A stretch of DNA of 64,000 nucleotides, taken from the NCBI RefSeq assembly GCF_014384745.1, contig NZ_JACRSO010000001.1:682001-746000 (forward strand), written 5' to 3'. The position numbers and the translations under genes were made by a program. The DNA is from Luoshenia tenuis. Its GTDB lineage: Bacteria > Bacillota > Clostridia > Christensenellales > GCA-900066905. The notes below the pieces were generated by a model that ran no database searches, had not been told where the DNA came from, and saw only the letters and a program-made list of their open reading frames with translations. Positions 34,970-43,771 of this stretch are shown here, in pieces. Positions within the stretch are counted from its first letter, which is position 1. Every line of letters begins with the position of its first letter.

Positions 34970-36043
34970 TTATTTTTGCACCTTCTTGCCGCATTCCGGG
35001 CAGAAAGCCGCGTTCTCCGGCAGGGGTTTACCACACTCCGTGCAAAAGCGCGGCTTTACCGCCGGACGCGGTTCCGCCTCGGGCGCTGGCTGGCTGCCCT
35101 CTGTGGGGAGCACGACCCCGCCGCTTTCCTGCTCCGTATCCATTTTATCTTTCTCCGGCTGGGCAGCTGCCTCAACCGGCTCCTCCGGCGCCTGCTGGGG
35201 CGCTTCCCAGGTAACGACGGGCTGTACCGCCTCTTGCTGCCCAAGCGCGGCCATCTCCTGTGCGCGCTGGTATTCCCGCTGCTTTTTACGCTTATTGGCC
35301 ATGCAAAGCGTGATCACCAGCGCGGCAATGGACAACAAAAAGCCCGGTATCGCGGTGATCGCCGTGATCCTGCCGATGGTCTCCCCCGCCCGATAGGCGG
35401 TATCATAAGAAGAATCATATCCTAATCCGCCCAGCGGCAGGTTATGATAGTCGATGCTATCCACCATCGCCTCCAGCTCCTGCTCCTGGGTAAAACCGGC
35501 CTGCTGCCCGTAAGTATACAGGCCGATGTTGTAGCCCTGGCCGCCGATCACCGTAAAATACATATGCACATAGCCGCCGCTTTGCCGCTGCTCAAGATCC
35601 GCTACGATGTACAGCGCCTGATCGGTCTCATACGTCCGGCAATCGGTGACCTCGCTGTCCTCTAAAAAATAATCTATCTGCTGGTCAATCAGGTAGGAAG
35701 GCGCGTTTTTCAGGGTATCTACGTCTATGGTAAATACGTCCTCCACCTCAAAGGTCGCGATATTGACCTCGCGCAGCGGGTCTATCCCTACGGCGCTTAG
35801 GTAGATATCGGTCCCCTCGTAATCCGCCCAAAATTCCTCCGGGTCCACGCCCAGCAAGGCAAATACGGCCCGGTTGCCCACCACCCCCTGCGCCGTTACG
35901 CCATAACTGTTGGGGATCTCGATGCTTAGCTCCAAATCCTCCAACTCATAGGTACGGGTGTCCGCCGCCGCCAGGCCCGGCGCGGCAAACAGGGCGGCCA
36001 GTAAAATGACCGCTGCACACAAACTGAGTATTTTTTTCTTCAT
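34970..36043 (-). CDS. exported membrane protein with C-terminal zinc ribbon
   Basis: The 357-residue protein has a signal peptide (about residues 1-25), an extracellular domain of about 200 residues, one membrane helix (about 230-250, ITAIPGFLLSIAALVITLCM) and a long Pro/Glu/Gln-rich cytoplasmic linker ending in a four-Cys zinc ribbon CTECGKPLPENAAFCPEC. Such zinc ribbons occur at the ends of small clostridial membrane proteins of unknown role. No enzymatic motif is visible. It is followed by the GNAT gene on the same strand after 25 bp. Confidence 0.78.
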   Translation of the reverse strand: MKKKILSLCAAVILLAALFAAPGLAAADTRTYELEDLELSIEIPNSYGVTAQGVVGNRAVFALLGVDPEEFWADYEGTDIYLSAVGIDPLREVNIATFEVEDVFTIDVDTLKNAPSYLIDQQIDYFLEDSEVTDCRTYETDQALYIVADLEQRQSGGYVHMYFTVIGGQGYNIGLYTYGQQAGFTQEQELEAMVDSIDYHNLPLGGLGYDSSYDTAYRAGETIGRITAITAIPGFLLSIAALVITLCMANKRKKQREYQRAQEMAALGQQEAVQPVVTWEAPQQAPEEPVEAAAQPEKDKMDTEQESGGVVLPTEGSQPAPEAEPRPAVKPRFCTECGKPLPENAAFCPECGKKVQK

Positions 36044-36200
36044 ATCGATACCCCTTCATCCCAAGATCGGCCGCCTAAGCACCGCATATCCGTGTATTGT
36101 CTCTTTCAGTTTACCATAAAAAGCCGCGCTGCACATCTTCCTTTGTATGTTATTTGTCAAAACCCGCGTCTATGGGTCTTATTGGAGGGGCGCTTGGTAT

Positions 36201-36233
36201 AAAACAAGCGGCCCCCCTTATCCAAGGGAGCCG
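36201..36233 (-). terminator. intrinsic terminator
   Basis: The stem CGGCCCCCCTT with its near complement AAGGGAGCCG is followed on the minus strand by TTGTTTTA. It ends the HD/methyltransferase operon. Confidence 0.7.
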
Positions 36234-36243
36234 TCTTAAAAAT

Positions 36244-37413
36244 TTAATCGTCCGATTGTGCGGCCGCTTGCCTGGCCCGGTCCAGCCAGGGTGGGCGCGG
36301 CCCTAAGTACTGGTAATACTGGCATTGCAGCTTGCCGTTATACAGCTTGCGGCGCCGGTCCGCTCTGCGGCCATATACCCGCTCAAAATTGGGGTAAGAG
36401 GTGATTACGTTCTTGCCCCAGGTGGGCAAGGTGGCAAACACCTTGGCCATCTCCCGGTAAAGCTGCTCCGCCTCCCGTATCTGGCCCATCCGCTCGCCGT
36501 AAGGCGGGTTGCATACGATAAACCCGTATTCCCGGGAGGTACGCATTTCACTTAGCGGCTGGCACTGGATATGGATGTCTTTTTCCACCTTGGCGCTCTT
36601 GGCGTGAAAGCGCGCTGTACTCAATACCCGCTCGTCGATGTCCGTACCGATGATATGCAGCTCCCGCTCCCGGTCGATCGCCTCCAACGCCTGAGCCCGG
36701 GCCTGACGGAACACGTCTTTATCCATCCAGCGCCAGTCCTCCGCGGCAAAAGTGCGGTTCAACCCCGGGGCGATATTGCGGCCGATCAGCGCGGCCTCAA
36801 TGGGAATGGTGCCCGAGCCGCACATGGGGTCCCACAGCGTCCGGTCCGGATGCCAGCGGCACAGCAGCACCAGCGCCGCGGCCAGCGTTTCGCGCAAAGG
36901 CGCCTGGGCCGTCAGCGGCCGGTAGCCCCGCCGGTGCAGCCCCGCGCCCGAGCAGTCCAGCGTCAAAGTCGCTACATCTTTTAGCAGACCCACCTCCAGC
37001 TTATAGGTCTCCCCGGCCTCTTCAAACCAGGCGACGGGGTATTTTTGCTTGAGCCGCTCCACGATCGCCTTTTTGGTGATCGCCTGGCAATCCGGCACGC
37101 TCATAAGCTGCGAGGCTACGGCCTTGCCGCTCACCGGAAAGCAGCCTTCTTTGGGGATATATTCCTCCCAAGGCAGGGCCCTGACCCCTTCAAACAGCTC
37201 TTCAAAACTGGTCGCTTTAAAGCTGCCCACCTCGATAAGCAGCCGATCCGCTACCCGCAGCCACAGGTTGCACCGGGCGATATCCGCCATCGTGCCGCAA
37301 AAGCGCACGCGTCCGTTTTCTGTTTCTACCTCATAACCCATGCGGCGCAACTCCGCCGCTACCACGCCCTCCAGCCCAAAGGCCGCCGTGGCGATCAAAT
37401 GGAATTTTCTCAT
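36244..37413 (-). CDS. THUMP-domain 23S rRNA (guanine-N2) methyltransferase, RlmL-type
   Basis: The enzyme methylates guanine in 23S rRNA. An N-terminal THUMP-like region (about residues 40-160, FKATSFEELFEGVRALPWEEY) is followed by a UPF0020 methyltransferase with DPMCGSGTIPIEAALIGRNIAPG, the cofactor pocket GTDIDERV and the catalytic NPPYGERMG. The length of 389 residues matches the Gram-positive form of RlmL. The start codon overlaps the stop of the HD-domain gene by four bases (ATGA), so the two are co-translated. Confidence 0.92.
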   Translation of the reverse strand: MRKFHLIATAAFGLEGVVAAELRRMGYEVETENGRVRFCGTMADIARCNLWLRVADRLLIEVGSFKATSFEELFEGVRALPWEEYIPKEGCFPVSGKAVASQLMSVPDCQAITKKAIVERLKQKYPVAWFEEAGETYKLEVGLLKDVATLTLDCSGAGLHRRGYRPLTAQAPLRETLAAALVLLCRWHPDRTLWDPMCGSGTIPIEAALIGRNIAPGLNRTFAAEDWRWMDKDVFRQARAQALEAIDRERELHIIGTDIDERVLSTARFHAKSAKVEKDIHIQCQPLSEMRTSREYGFIVCNPPYGERMGQIREAEQLYREMAKVFATLPTWGKNVITSYPNFERVYGRRADRRRKLYNGKLQCQYYQYLGPRPPWLDRARQAAAQSDD

Positions 37414-38144
37414 TTGTCTAAATTATCGTTCCTCTTCTCCAGATTCGCCTTGGCAGCCTCCAGGTTTTTAATGTGGTTGTTGATGATCATGCCGTTGATC
37501 ACGATCTCCAGCCGGCAGCCCAAAAAGTGGGCCGCGTCCTCGCTCATCACCATACGGGACATGTATATCTGCAAAAATTCCAGTACGGAACTGGTCCCGT
37601 CCATGATCAGCTCAAAGCGGATCACCCGGTTGGCCTTGTCCACCTCCACCCAGTTTTTCTTGATGGACATATTTACCCGGTCGTGGATATCCTCCGGGTT
37701 ATAGCGGCCGCGCCGCACGCGGGAGCGGTGCGCGTCGCTCTTGTCGGCGATGATCAGCGCCGCGCTGATCTCGCTGACCGGGGTGCCGTGCTGCTCTTCA
37801 TGGTTGCCCACGGCCGATACGATGCGCAGCACCTCCTCAATGGGCATGCCCATCTGCTGCAGGATCGGCAGCAGCATCACCGCGCCGTTGAGTCCGTGAT
37901 CCGTTCGGTTGACGATATTGCCCACATCGTGCACCCAACCGGCGATCTCCGCCAGTTCCAGCGTGCGCTTGGGGTAATCCAGCTCCCGAAGGATATCCGT
38001 CGTCACCCGGCTGACCACCCCCACATGCCGCGGGCCGTGCTCGGTATAGCCCATGACGGACATGATGTGGTTGGCATAGTGGACCAGCGCGCTGATCTGC
38101 GGATCGTTGCGCACGTCATCTATCGTAATGATTTTATTTTCCAT
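37410..38144 (-). CDS. HD-domain phosphohydrolase-like protein
   Basis: The 244-residue protein has an HD domain with H at PRHVGVV, the HD pair in GWVHDVGN, a downstream H in DHGLNGAV, NHEEQHG and ADKSDAHRS. These residues build a divalent-metal site used for nucleotide or phosphate ester cleavage. The C-terminal half is a separate domain ending in a coiled coil (HIKNLEAAKANLEKRN). It is translationally coupled to the rRNA methyltransferase. The substrate is unknown. Confidence 0.86.
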   Translation of the reverse strand: MENKIITIDDVRNDPQISALVHYANHIMSVMGYTEHGPRHVGVVSRVTTDILRELDYPKRTLELAEIAGWVHDVGNIVNRTDHGLNGAVMLLPILQQMGMPIEEVLRIVSAVGNHEEQHGTPVSEISAALIIADKSDAHRSRVRRGRYNPEDIHDRVNMSIKKNWVEVDKANRVIRFELIMDGTSSVLEFLQIYMSRMVMSEDAAHFLGCRLEIVINGMIINNHIKNLEAAKANLEKRNDNLDK

Positions 38145-38177
38145 ATCTCCCTCCGTTTCAAGGGAACGTTTTGCCCT

Positions 38178-39011
38178 TTAATCGTTCATCGTCCTTAAAG
38201 ATTCATAATAAGGGTCGCCGGTAAAGTCCCGCTGCACCTCCACCTGGCCGCCCAGCGCCTCGATGGCGTTGCAAATTTCGATGTAGTCCAGATAATTGAT
38301 ATCCGGGTCTACCAACGCCTCTTTCAGGGCGGAAAGCGCGCGCTCATCTCCATATTTGCACAGGTAGGAGGCGAAAAGCGCGCGCTCATCCCGCCGCTGG
38401 CAAAACAGCTCCAAAAGCTGTTCAAAGATCCTGTCATCCCCAGGGAAGTTGCACAAAACGTCGATCAGCCGCGCCTTGATATGCGGGGCTTTGGCCTGCA
38501 TCAGCCTGGGCAGCGCCAGGGCGACCACCCGCTCGCTCATACGGCCCAGCGCTTCCGCGGCAGCCTCGGCCCGGTCGTCGCCCTCCTCGCCGGTGGCAGC
38601 CCATTCCACGTATAACGCCATGGGGGCTTCGCTTTCCAACTCGCCCAGCAGGCCGATCTCCAGCATCTGCGCCTCGGGGTTTTGCTCCTGCTCCAAAGCG
38701 GCCACCAGCGCCCGCTCCGCCGCGGCGCCCAGGTCGGTCAGCCGTTCCAGCAACGGGTCGGGCAGGGGCACGTTCTCGGCCAGATACCGGCGCATCAACG
38801 CCAGCAGCTCCTCCGGGTCGTCGTACCGGTCAAAGTAATGGGCCGGCTCCGCCCCGTCCAAAAACGCGGCGCCCTCGTTCATCCACTTCAGGTAAAGCTC
38901 GGGGACCTCCGCCTCCATCTCGTCTACATTCTCGTATTTATCCGCGTTTTCCGCCATCCATTTTTCTATATATTGGCCAAACTGTTCGTCAAAATTAATC
39001 AGTTCCTTCAT
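38178..39011 (-). CDS. HEAT-repeat-like protein
   Basis: The acidic protein of 277 residues contains helical repeat pairs (LLERLTDLGAAAERALVAALEQEQNP, EAAAEALGRMSERVVALALPRLMQ, KARLIDVLCNFPGDDRIFEQLLELF) typical of HEAT-like repeats that bind other proteins. Start chosen at MKELINFDEQFG. It overlaps the 3' end of the TPR gene by 17 bases, so the two are very likely co-expressed. No enzymatic function is visible. Confidence 0.75.
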   Translation of the reverse strand: MKELINFDEQFGQYIEKWMAENADKYENVDEMEAEVPELYLKWMNEGAAFLDGAEPAHYFDRYDDPEELLALMRRYLAENVPLPDPLLERLTDLGAAAERALVAALEQEQNPEAQMLEIGLLGELESEAPMALYVEWAATGEEGDDRAEAAAEALGRMSERVVALALPRLMQAKAPHIKARLIDVLCNFPGDDRIFEQLLELFCQRRDERALFASYLCKYGDERALSALKEALVDPDINYLDYIEICNAIEALGGQVEVQRDFTGDPYYESLRTMND

Positions 39012-40746
39012 GCTCGCCCGCTCCTTCCTCTTTTGTTTGCAACGCCTGCACCAGGCGCTCGTGATATTTTTTAAGCGTCCCGGGGGTGGTGTGGTACACC
39101 TTGGCAACGCGCGTGCGTACCGGCGCCATCCCCGCCTGCCGGGAGGCCTCAAAGGCCAGTGCTGCCGCCCACTGCTGGGCATGCAGCCCCTCGCGGTTGG
39201 TCCAATTCAAATTGCGCACCGCCCGGCACCAGAGTATGGCCATAGGCTCTAATACCTCGCCCCAGCCCTCGCGCTGGGCTACCTCCATGGCCTTTTCCAG
39301 CACCACGCGCTCAGAGCGCGTCAGCTCCGCAGTTTCCGGCGGCAGCAGGTTGACGTGCACCTCCACGATCTCCCCGTCCATATAGGCAATATAAGGCTCC
39401 TTGGCGCCAGCCTGGCGCAGCAGGCCGAAGATCTCGCGCTTTACGCTATCCGGCTCGCTCTTTCGCAGCAAGAATCCGCGCAGGATGCCCTGGGCCCGCT
39501 CATCCCCGAAACTGCCCAGCATCCCCAAAAGCGCCCGGCGGATGGTCATATCCCCCAGATTTAGCCCCCACAGCACCAGGTTCACAAACTCCGGGTCTTC
39601 CTTCCACCGCTCCTTGGCCCGGCTGCTCTTGGGCGCCCAGATCCACTCGCCCAGCGTGCGGATACGGGTAAGGATCTCATCATAGGGCACCTGATAGGGA
39701 TAAGGATAGGTCTTGCGCTCCGGCTGTCCGCTCTCAAGCGCCTGCTGGGCCTTGCCCCGGTAGTAGGCCGCGATGGTATCCCCCGCCTCCAGACGCAGCA
39801 TATCCCCCCACAGCCGCACAGCCGTCTTATAGTCGCCAAGGTTATAATAGGTCATGGCCAGGGCGTGCAGCACGCGCATCTCGTAGGGCCGGCGCTCCAG
39901 CATCTCCTTTAGCCGCCCCTGTGCCTCCCTGTGGCAGCCCAGCTCGCACAGCGTCATCCCCGCTTTAAGGATATCGTCGTTTTCCTCCAGCGGCATGGTG
40001 GCAATGCGCCGCGTGTACGCCGTAAGGTCCGCCTGGCTGTCCGCATCCCGCATAAACAGGGCCAGGTTGCAAAGCGCGTGCAGGTTTTCCGGGTCCTGTT
40101 CAAGTACCTCGCGGCACAGCTGCATCGCCCGCTCGCCTTCATGCTGGCTTTGCAGCGCAAAGGCCAGGTTGTTTTTCACAAAGATCAGGCTGGAATCCTG
40201 TTTGAGCACCTCTTCAAACAGCTTGATCGCCCCGCGGAAATCGCCGTTTTCCATCAGGCTGCGCGCCTTATCGGCCTTGTAAAACAGGGCGCGGCGCTCC
40301 GGGTCTTCCTCCTCGCCGTCCTCATCGTAGATCATGCGCTGGTATTCATCTATCGCCTCAAGCATCTCCTGGGCATCCTCCATGTATTCCCCGTAAGGGT
40401 CTACCTGGAGGTAATGGATCAGGCTCTCGCGCGCCCGGTCATACTCAGCCATGCCCATAAAGTTGCATCCTACCGAGAAAAAGCACTCCGGCATCTGGGC
40501 GCCATAGCGCTGCACCATATAAAGGAGGATCTCATTGGAGGCCTCATAATAGCACATCTCGGTATACAACTGGGCCAGCTCCATGCGGTATTGGGCGTTA
40601 TCCGGCTCCTTTTCCATAGCCATGCGGCTATAGCGCAGGGCATCGGCAAAGCGGTTCTGCTCGGCATACTTTTGCGCCTGCCTGGAAAAAAAGCCTGCCG
40701 ACTGGTCGAAGGCCACGATTTTTGGCTTCTGCTTCAACTGCTCCAT
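38995..40746 (-). CDS. TPR-repeat protein
   Basis: The protein of about 583 residues has tetratricopeptide repeats from the N-terminus (ALRYSRMAMEKEPDNAQYRMEL, AIKLFEEVLKQDSSLIFVKN, AMQLCREVLEQDPENLHAL, VLHALAMTYYNLGDYKTAVRL), then a C-terminal region of unknown type. TPR proteins act as assembly scaffolds. The ATG at 40746 has AAGGGG five bases upstream. It follows hslO after 11 bp and overlaps the HEAT-repeat gene. Confidence 0.85.
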   Translation of the reverse strand: MEQLKQKPKIVAFDQSAGFFSRQAQKYAEQNRFADALRYSRMAMEKEPDNAQYRMELAQLYTEMCYYEASNEILLYMVQRYGAQMPECFFSVGCNFMGMAEYDRARESLIHYLQVDPYGEYMEDAQEMLEAIDEYQRMIYDEDGEEEDPERRALFYKADKARSLMENGDFRGAIKLFEEVLKQDSSLIFVKNNLAFALQSQHEGERAMQLCREVLEQDPENLHALCNLALFMRDADSQADLTAYTRRIATMPLEENDDILKAGMTLCELGCHREAQGRLKEMLERRPYEMRVLHALAMTYYNLGDYKTAVRLWGDMLRLEAGDTIAAYYRGKAQQALESGQPERKTYPYPYQVPYDEILTRIRTLGEWIWAPKSSRAKERWKEDPEFVNLVLWGLNLGDMTIRRALLGMLGSFGDERAQGILRGFLLRKSEPDSVKREIFGLLRQAGAKEPYIAYMDGEIVEVHVNLLPPETAELTRSERVVLEKAMEVAQREGWGEVLEPMAILWCRAVRNLNWTNREGLHAQQWAAALAFEASRQAGMAPVRTRVAKVYHTTPGTLKKYHERLVQALQTKEEGAGEHEGTD

Positions 40747-40757
40747 GCGCACCCCTT

Positions 40758-41669
40758 TTACGTATTGCTTGCGCCGGCTTCGGCCAGCAGGGCGGCAAGC
40801 TGCGCCCGGTCAAAATGATAACGCTTATTGCAAAAATGGCAGGTCAGCTCAGCCTGGCCATCCTGTTGCAAAATCTCCTGCAGCTCCTCTCTGCCGATGC
40901 TGAGCAGCGCCCGCTCAATGCGCGCGCGGCTGCAATCGCACTCGTAGGCTGGAACTACCTGCTCTAAAATACGCAGCTCCATATCGCCAAATAGCGCCTG
41001 GGCGATCTCGGGCAGCGGCTTTCCATCGGCAATCAACGTACTGATATGGGACAGCTCTCCTGCTTTTTGCTCCAGCTTTTGCAGCGTTTCTTCACTGCAG
41101 CCCGGCATAGGGGATACCTGTATTCCCCCCGCGGCCTGTACCGCGGCGCTGTCCACCAGCACACCCAGGCTGACCAGACAGGGCTGCTGCTCGGATACGG
41201 TAAAGTAAAAGGCAAAGTCATCCGCGATCTCGCCGGATTGCAGGCGCACCTGCCCCACGTAGGGTTCACGCATCCCCAGATCCTTCATCACGGTCAGTCG
41301 GCCCTGATGGCCTACCGCGCTCCCCACATCCAGCTTTCCATCCGCGCGCAGCGGCAAATCCACCTGCGGCCGGTCGATATAGCCTTTGACCCGCCCGCCG
41401 GGGCGGCCCACCGCTACCAGCGTGCCGGCAGGGCCGTCGCCCTTAAGGGTGGCAGTCAGCGTATCGTTTTCGCCCTTGAGGGCGCACCCCATCATCGCCG
41501 TTATGGTCAAAAGTCTGCCCAGCGCAGCAGCGCAGACCGGCGAACAATCGTGAATCTGGCGCGCCTGCTCTACCAGGCAGGTGGTGCGGCTGAGCATCAG
41601 GCTGGCCTCGCCGTCCGCCAGCATCGCGCGAAGAATCTCATCATGTTGCATCAAGGTATAAAACTCCAT
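40758..41669 (-). CDS. hslO: redox-regulated chaperone Hsp33
   Basis: Hsp33 is a cytoplasmic holdase that becomes active when its cysteines are oxidised. The core fold is followed by the C-terminal zinc-binding redox switch with CDC (about residue 248) and CHFC (about 285). The protein is 303 residues; a start six residues later (MQHDEILRAM) fits the family beginning better, but neither has a strong ribosome site. Next on the strand is the TPR gene. Confidence 0.95.
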   Translation of the reverse strand: MEFYTLMQHDEILRAMLADGEASLMLSRTTCLVEQARQIHDCSPVCAAALGRLLTITAMMGCALKGENDTLTATLKGDGPAGTLVAVGRPGGRVKGYIDRPQVDLPLRADGKLDVGSAVGHQGRLTVMKDLGMREPYVGQVRLQSGEIADDFAFYFTVSEQQPCLVSLGVLVDSAAVQAAGGIQVSPMPGCSEETLQKLEQKAGELSHISTLIADGKPLPEIAQALFGDMELRILEQVVPAYECDCSRARIERALLSIGREELQEILQQDGQAELTCHFCNKRYHFDRAQLAALLAEAGASNT

Positions 41670-41705
41670 TCATTCAAATCTTATCTTATGCAGGGGCGCC
41701 CCTGG

Positions 41706-42503
41706 TTATTGCCGCACCGCGGTAAATTGAATGCGAAGCGCATCGGGCCGGGGCGCTTTACGTGTAAAAGCCTCCTGCACCGCTAAAAGCCCCAGGCCGC
41801 AGCCCGCCAGGCAGGCGCGCAGCTCTTCCACCTCATGCGCGCGCTGGAGATGCACCTCATCTCCCCGGTCATAGCGGCCGTCCTGTCCCCGGATAAACAA
41901 CGTCAAATCCATGCGGGCCAGGCGGCGCGCTTTATCAAAGCTGCTCTGCCACAGGTAAGCGGCCTCCTCGCGCACTTCGCCGAAAAAGTCGTTGCCCAGC
42001 CGTTTTTCCAGCTTATAGCGGCTGGAGATATCAAACAAAAACAGCCCGCCCGGCCTCAACGCCCGCGCCACCCGGGCAAAGCAGCTTTCCACCATCGCAA
42101 GGTCGGTCAGGTAATTGACCCCGTCGCAGGCGCAGATCACCGCATCCACGCTTTTATGCAGCGAAAAGCTGCGCATGTCCTGCCGGCTCAGGGGAAGCCT
42201 GTGCCCTTCCCTCCACAGCCGTTCCTGTGCCACGCGCAGCATCTCTTCAGATCGGTCGATCCCCACCACGTCATATCCGGCCCTGGCCAGTTGCAGGGAG
42301 ATGCGGCCCGTGCCGCACCCCAGGTCCAACACCCGTCCGCGGGATATTCCCGCTTCCCGCAGGCGCGAGATCAGGTCGTCCGCCCAGGCGATCGAGTCCA
42401 TGTCCTCGCTAAACAGATCGTAGACCTCCGGCAAAAAAGTATAACTCACCTGCGCCGCCATGCGAGGCAGCGCGCGCCAGGTATCGGGTATCGGTTTAAT
42501 CAT
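41706..42503 (-). CDS. class I SAM-dependent methyltransferase
   Basis: The Rossmann-type methyltransferase shows motif I VLDLGCGTGRISLQLARAGYDVVGIDRSEEML, motif II CACDGVNYL and motif IV ALRPGGLFLFDISS. Its N-terminal YTFLPEVYDLF is like that of clostridial methyltransferases of unknown substrate. At 265 residues it is a single-domain enzyme. It lies upstream of hslO with 36 bp between. Confidence 0.88.
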   Translation of the reverse strand: MIKPIPDTWRALPRMAAQVSYTFLPEVYDLFSEDMDSIAWADDLISRLREAGISRGRVLDLGCGTGRISLQLARAGYDVVGIDRSEEMLRVAQERLWREGHRLPLSRQDMRSFSLHKSVDAVICACDGVNYLTDLAMVESCFARVARALRPGGLFLFDISSRYKLEKRLGNDFFGEVREEAAYLWQSSFDKARRLARMDLTLFIRGQDGRYDRGDEVHLQRAHEVEELRACLAGCGLGLLAVQEAFTRKAPRPDALRIQFTAVRQ

Positions 42504-42538
42504 CTACGCCCCCTTGTCCTTGCAGGGCCGCGCCCGCG

Positions 42539-42742
42539 TCAGCCGATCCATCCCTCCGGCCCGCCGCCCATGCGGCGCCACCGGCTGATCAGCCCGCCTA
42601 CGCGCCCGCTTTCCTGGGTGGTCAGTCCAGCCCAGCCTACCTCCAGCACTCTGTCCAGCAGGTTCAGCTCCTCGGCTGCGCGGTACTTGATCGCATCCTC
42701 AGGGCCAACGGGTTGTTTATTCGCCTTTAAAATCACGTCCAT
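42539..42742 (-). CDS. small acid-soluble spore protein, alpha/beta type
   Basis: These proteins coat and protect DNA in the spore. The 67-residue protein has the family signature: YRAAEELNLLDRVLEVGWAGL followed by TQESGRVGGLI and a basic end SRWRRM. It resembles the SspF subtype and shows that this organism is a spore former. AAGAGGG lies before the ATG. Confidence 0.85.
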   Translation of the reverse strand: MDVILKANKQPVGPEDAIKYRAAEELNLLDRVLEVGWAGLTTQESGRVGGLISRWRRMGGGPEGWIG

Positions 42743-42834
42743 CTTTCTTACCCTCTTTTCGCTTGCTGATAGGCCTTAGTATCCTGTTTCAAGCCCATAA
42801 TTATACGAAAAGCACTTGGTAAGCCGGCTGCTTT

Positions 42835-43698
42835 TTACCCCTTATAATCGGGATGCAGCCCGCGGTTGATCTCCACCCCTTCGATATTGGGGTTGATAAA
42901 TTTATCAAAGGCCGCCACCGCCCCGGAGACCCAAAGCAGCCCTGTGAGCATAAAGCCGAAGAACGAATAAAACAGCGATAAGAACAGCGTGCCCAAAAAG
43001 ATGGTGCAAAACGGGATCAGCGTACACAGCAAAATCCCTACCGACTGGGGCAGGCGCAATATGGTCAGCCGCGCCGCGTTGGTGATGATCTTGCGGATGC
43101 TTAAATCATAGGTGACCAGCAGCGGCATCATGTACTGGTTCATCATCACCACGAAGATCGCCAGGAACATGATAAAGTACTGCGGAAGGCGCATATAGAT
43201 GTTGTCGATGGCCATGGTCCCATAATACCAGTAGCAAAAATACAATACAAAAAACGCCAACCCATTTAAAAGGTTCAGCACCATGGACTGGGTAAAGTTA
43301 GCTTTAAGCGCGGCCCAAAAATCGCCCCAAACAAAGGCGTGCTCATCCTGCGCCCAGCGGCGCAGCACGTAGGTTGCCCCCGCTGTGCCCGGCCCGGCTA
43401 GCGCCATGCAGGGGATCAAAATCAAGAAATAATCCCGCAGCACCATACCGATGTCCGGCGGAACGACGCCCTCCGCCGGCGCGGCCGCCTCCATTACCGC
43501 CATAAAGGTCCACACAGTCCAGATCAGCGTGGGGATGATCGCGATAAAATAGATCATGTTCAGCTGTACCAGCTTAAAAAGCCGCGTGCCCAGCACGTGG
43601 AAAAACAGCATGATCCTGTTTTTGGGCAGATCTTTTTCGGTAAAATCCGCTTTATTGGGATTTCCGTTATAAAATCTGCCAAGCAATTTTTTAAACAT
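42835..43698 (-). CDS. YesL-like membrane protein (DUF624)
   Basis: The protein has an N-terminal FKKLLGRFYNGNPNKADF stretch and six predicted membrane helices with the family's pattern (FHVLGTRLFKLVQLNMIYFIAIIPT, FLAIFVVMMNQYMMPLLVTY). YesL-like proteins occur near carbohydrate-transport genes in Firmicutes but their role is unknown. The ATG at 43698 has AAAGGAG upstream; the longer frame is not needed. Confidence 0.85.
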   Translation of the reverse strand: MFKKLLGRFYNGNPNKADFTEKDLPKNRIMLFFHVLGTRLFKLVQLNMIYFIAIIPTLIWTVWTFMAVMEAAAPAEGVVPPDIGMVLRDYFLILIPCMALAGPGTAGATYVLRRWAQDEHAFVWGDFWAALKANFTQSMVLNLLNGLAFFVLYFCYWYYGTMAIDNIYMRLPQYFIMFLAIFVVMMNQYMMPLLVTYDLSIRKIITNAARLTILRLPQSVGILLCTLIPFCTIFLGTLFLSLFYSFFGFMLTGLLWVSGAVAAFDKFINPNIEGVEINRGLHPDYKG

Positions 43699-43771
43699 CT
43701 TTTTCTCCTTTATTCGCCTTGAACAAGGGGCCGATCCGCCGCCCCTTTTTTCCATCCCTATATTTTAACAT

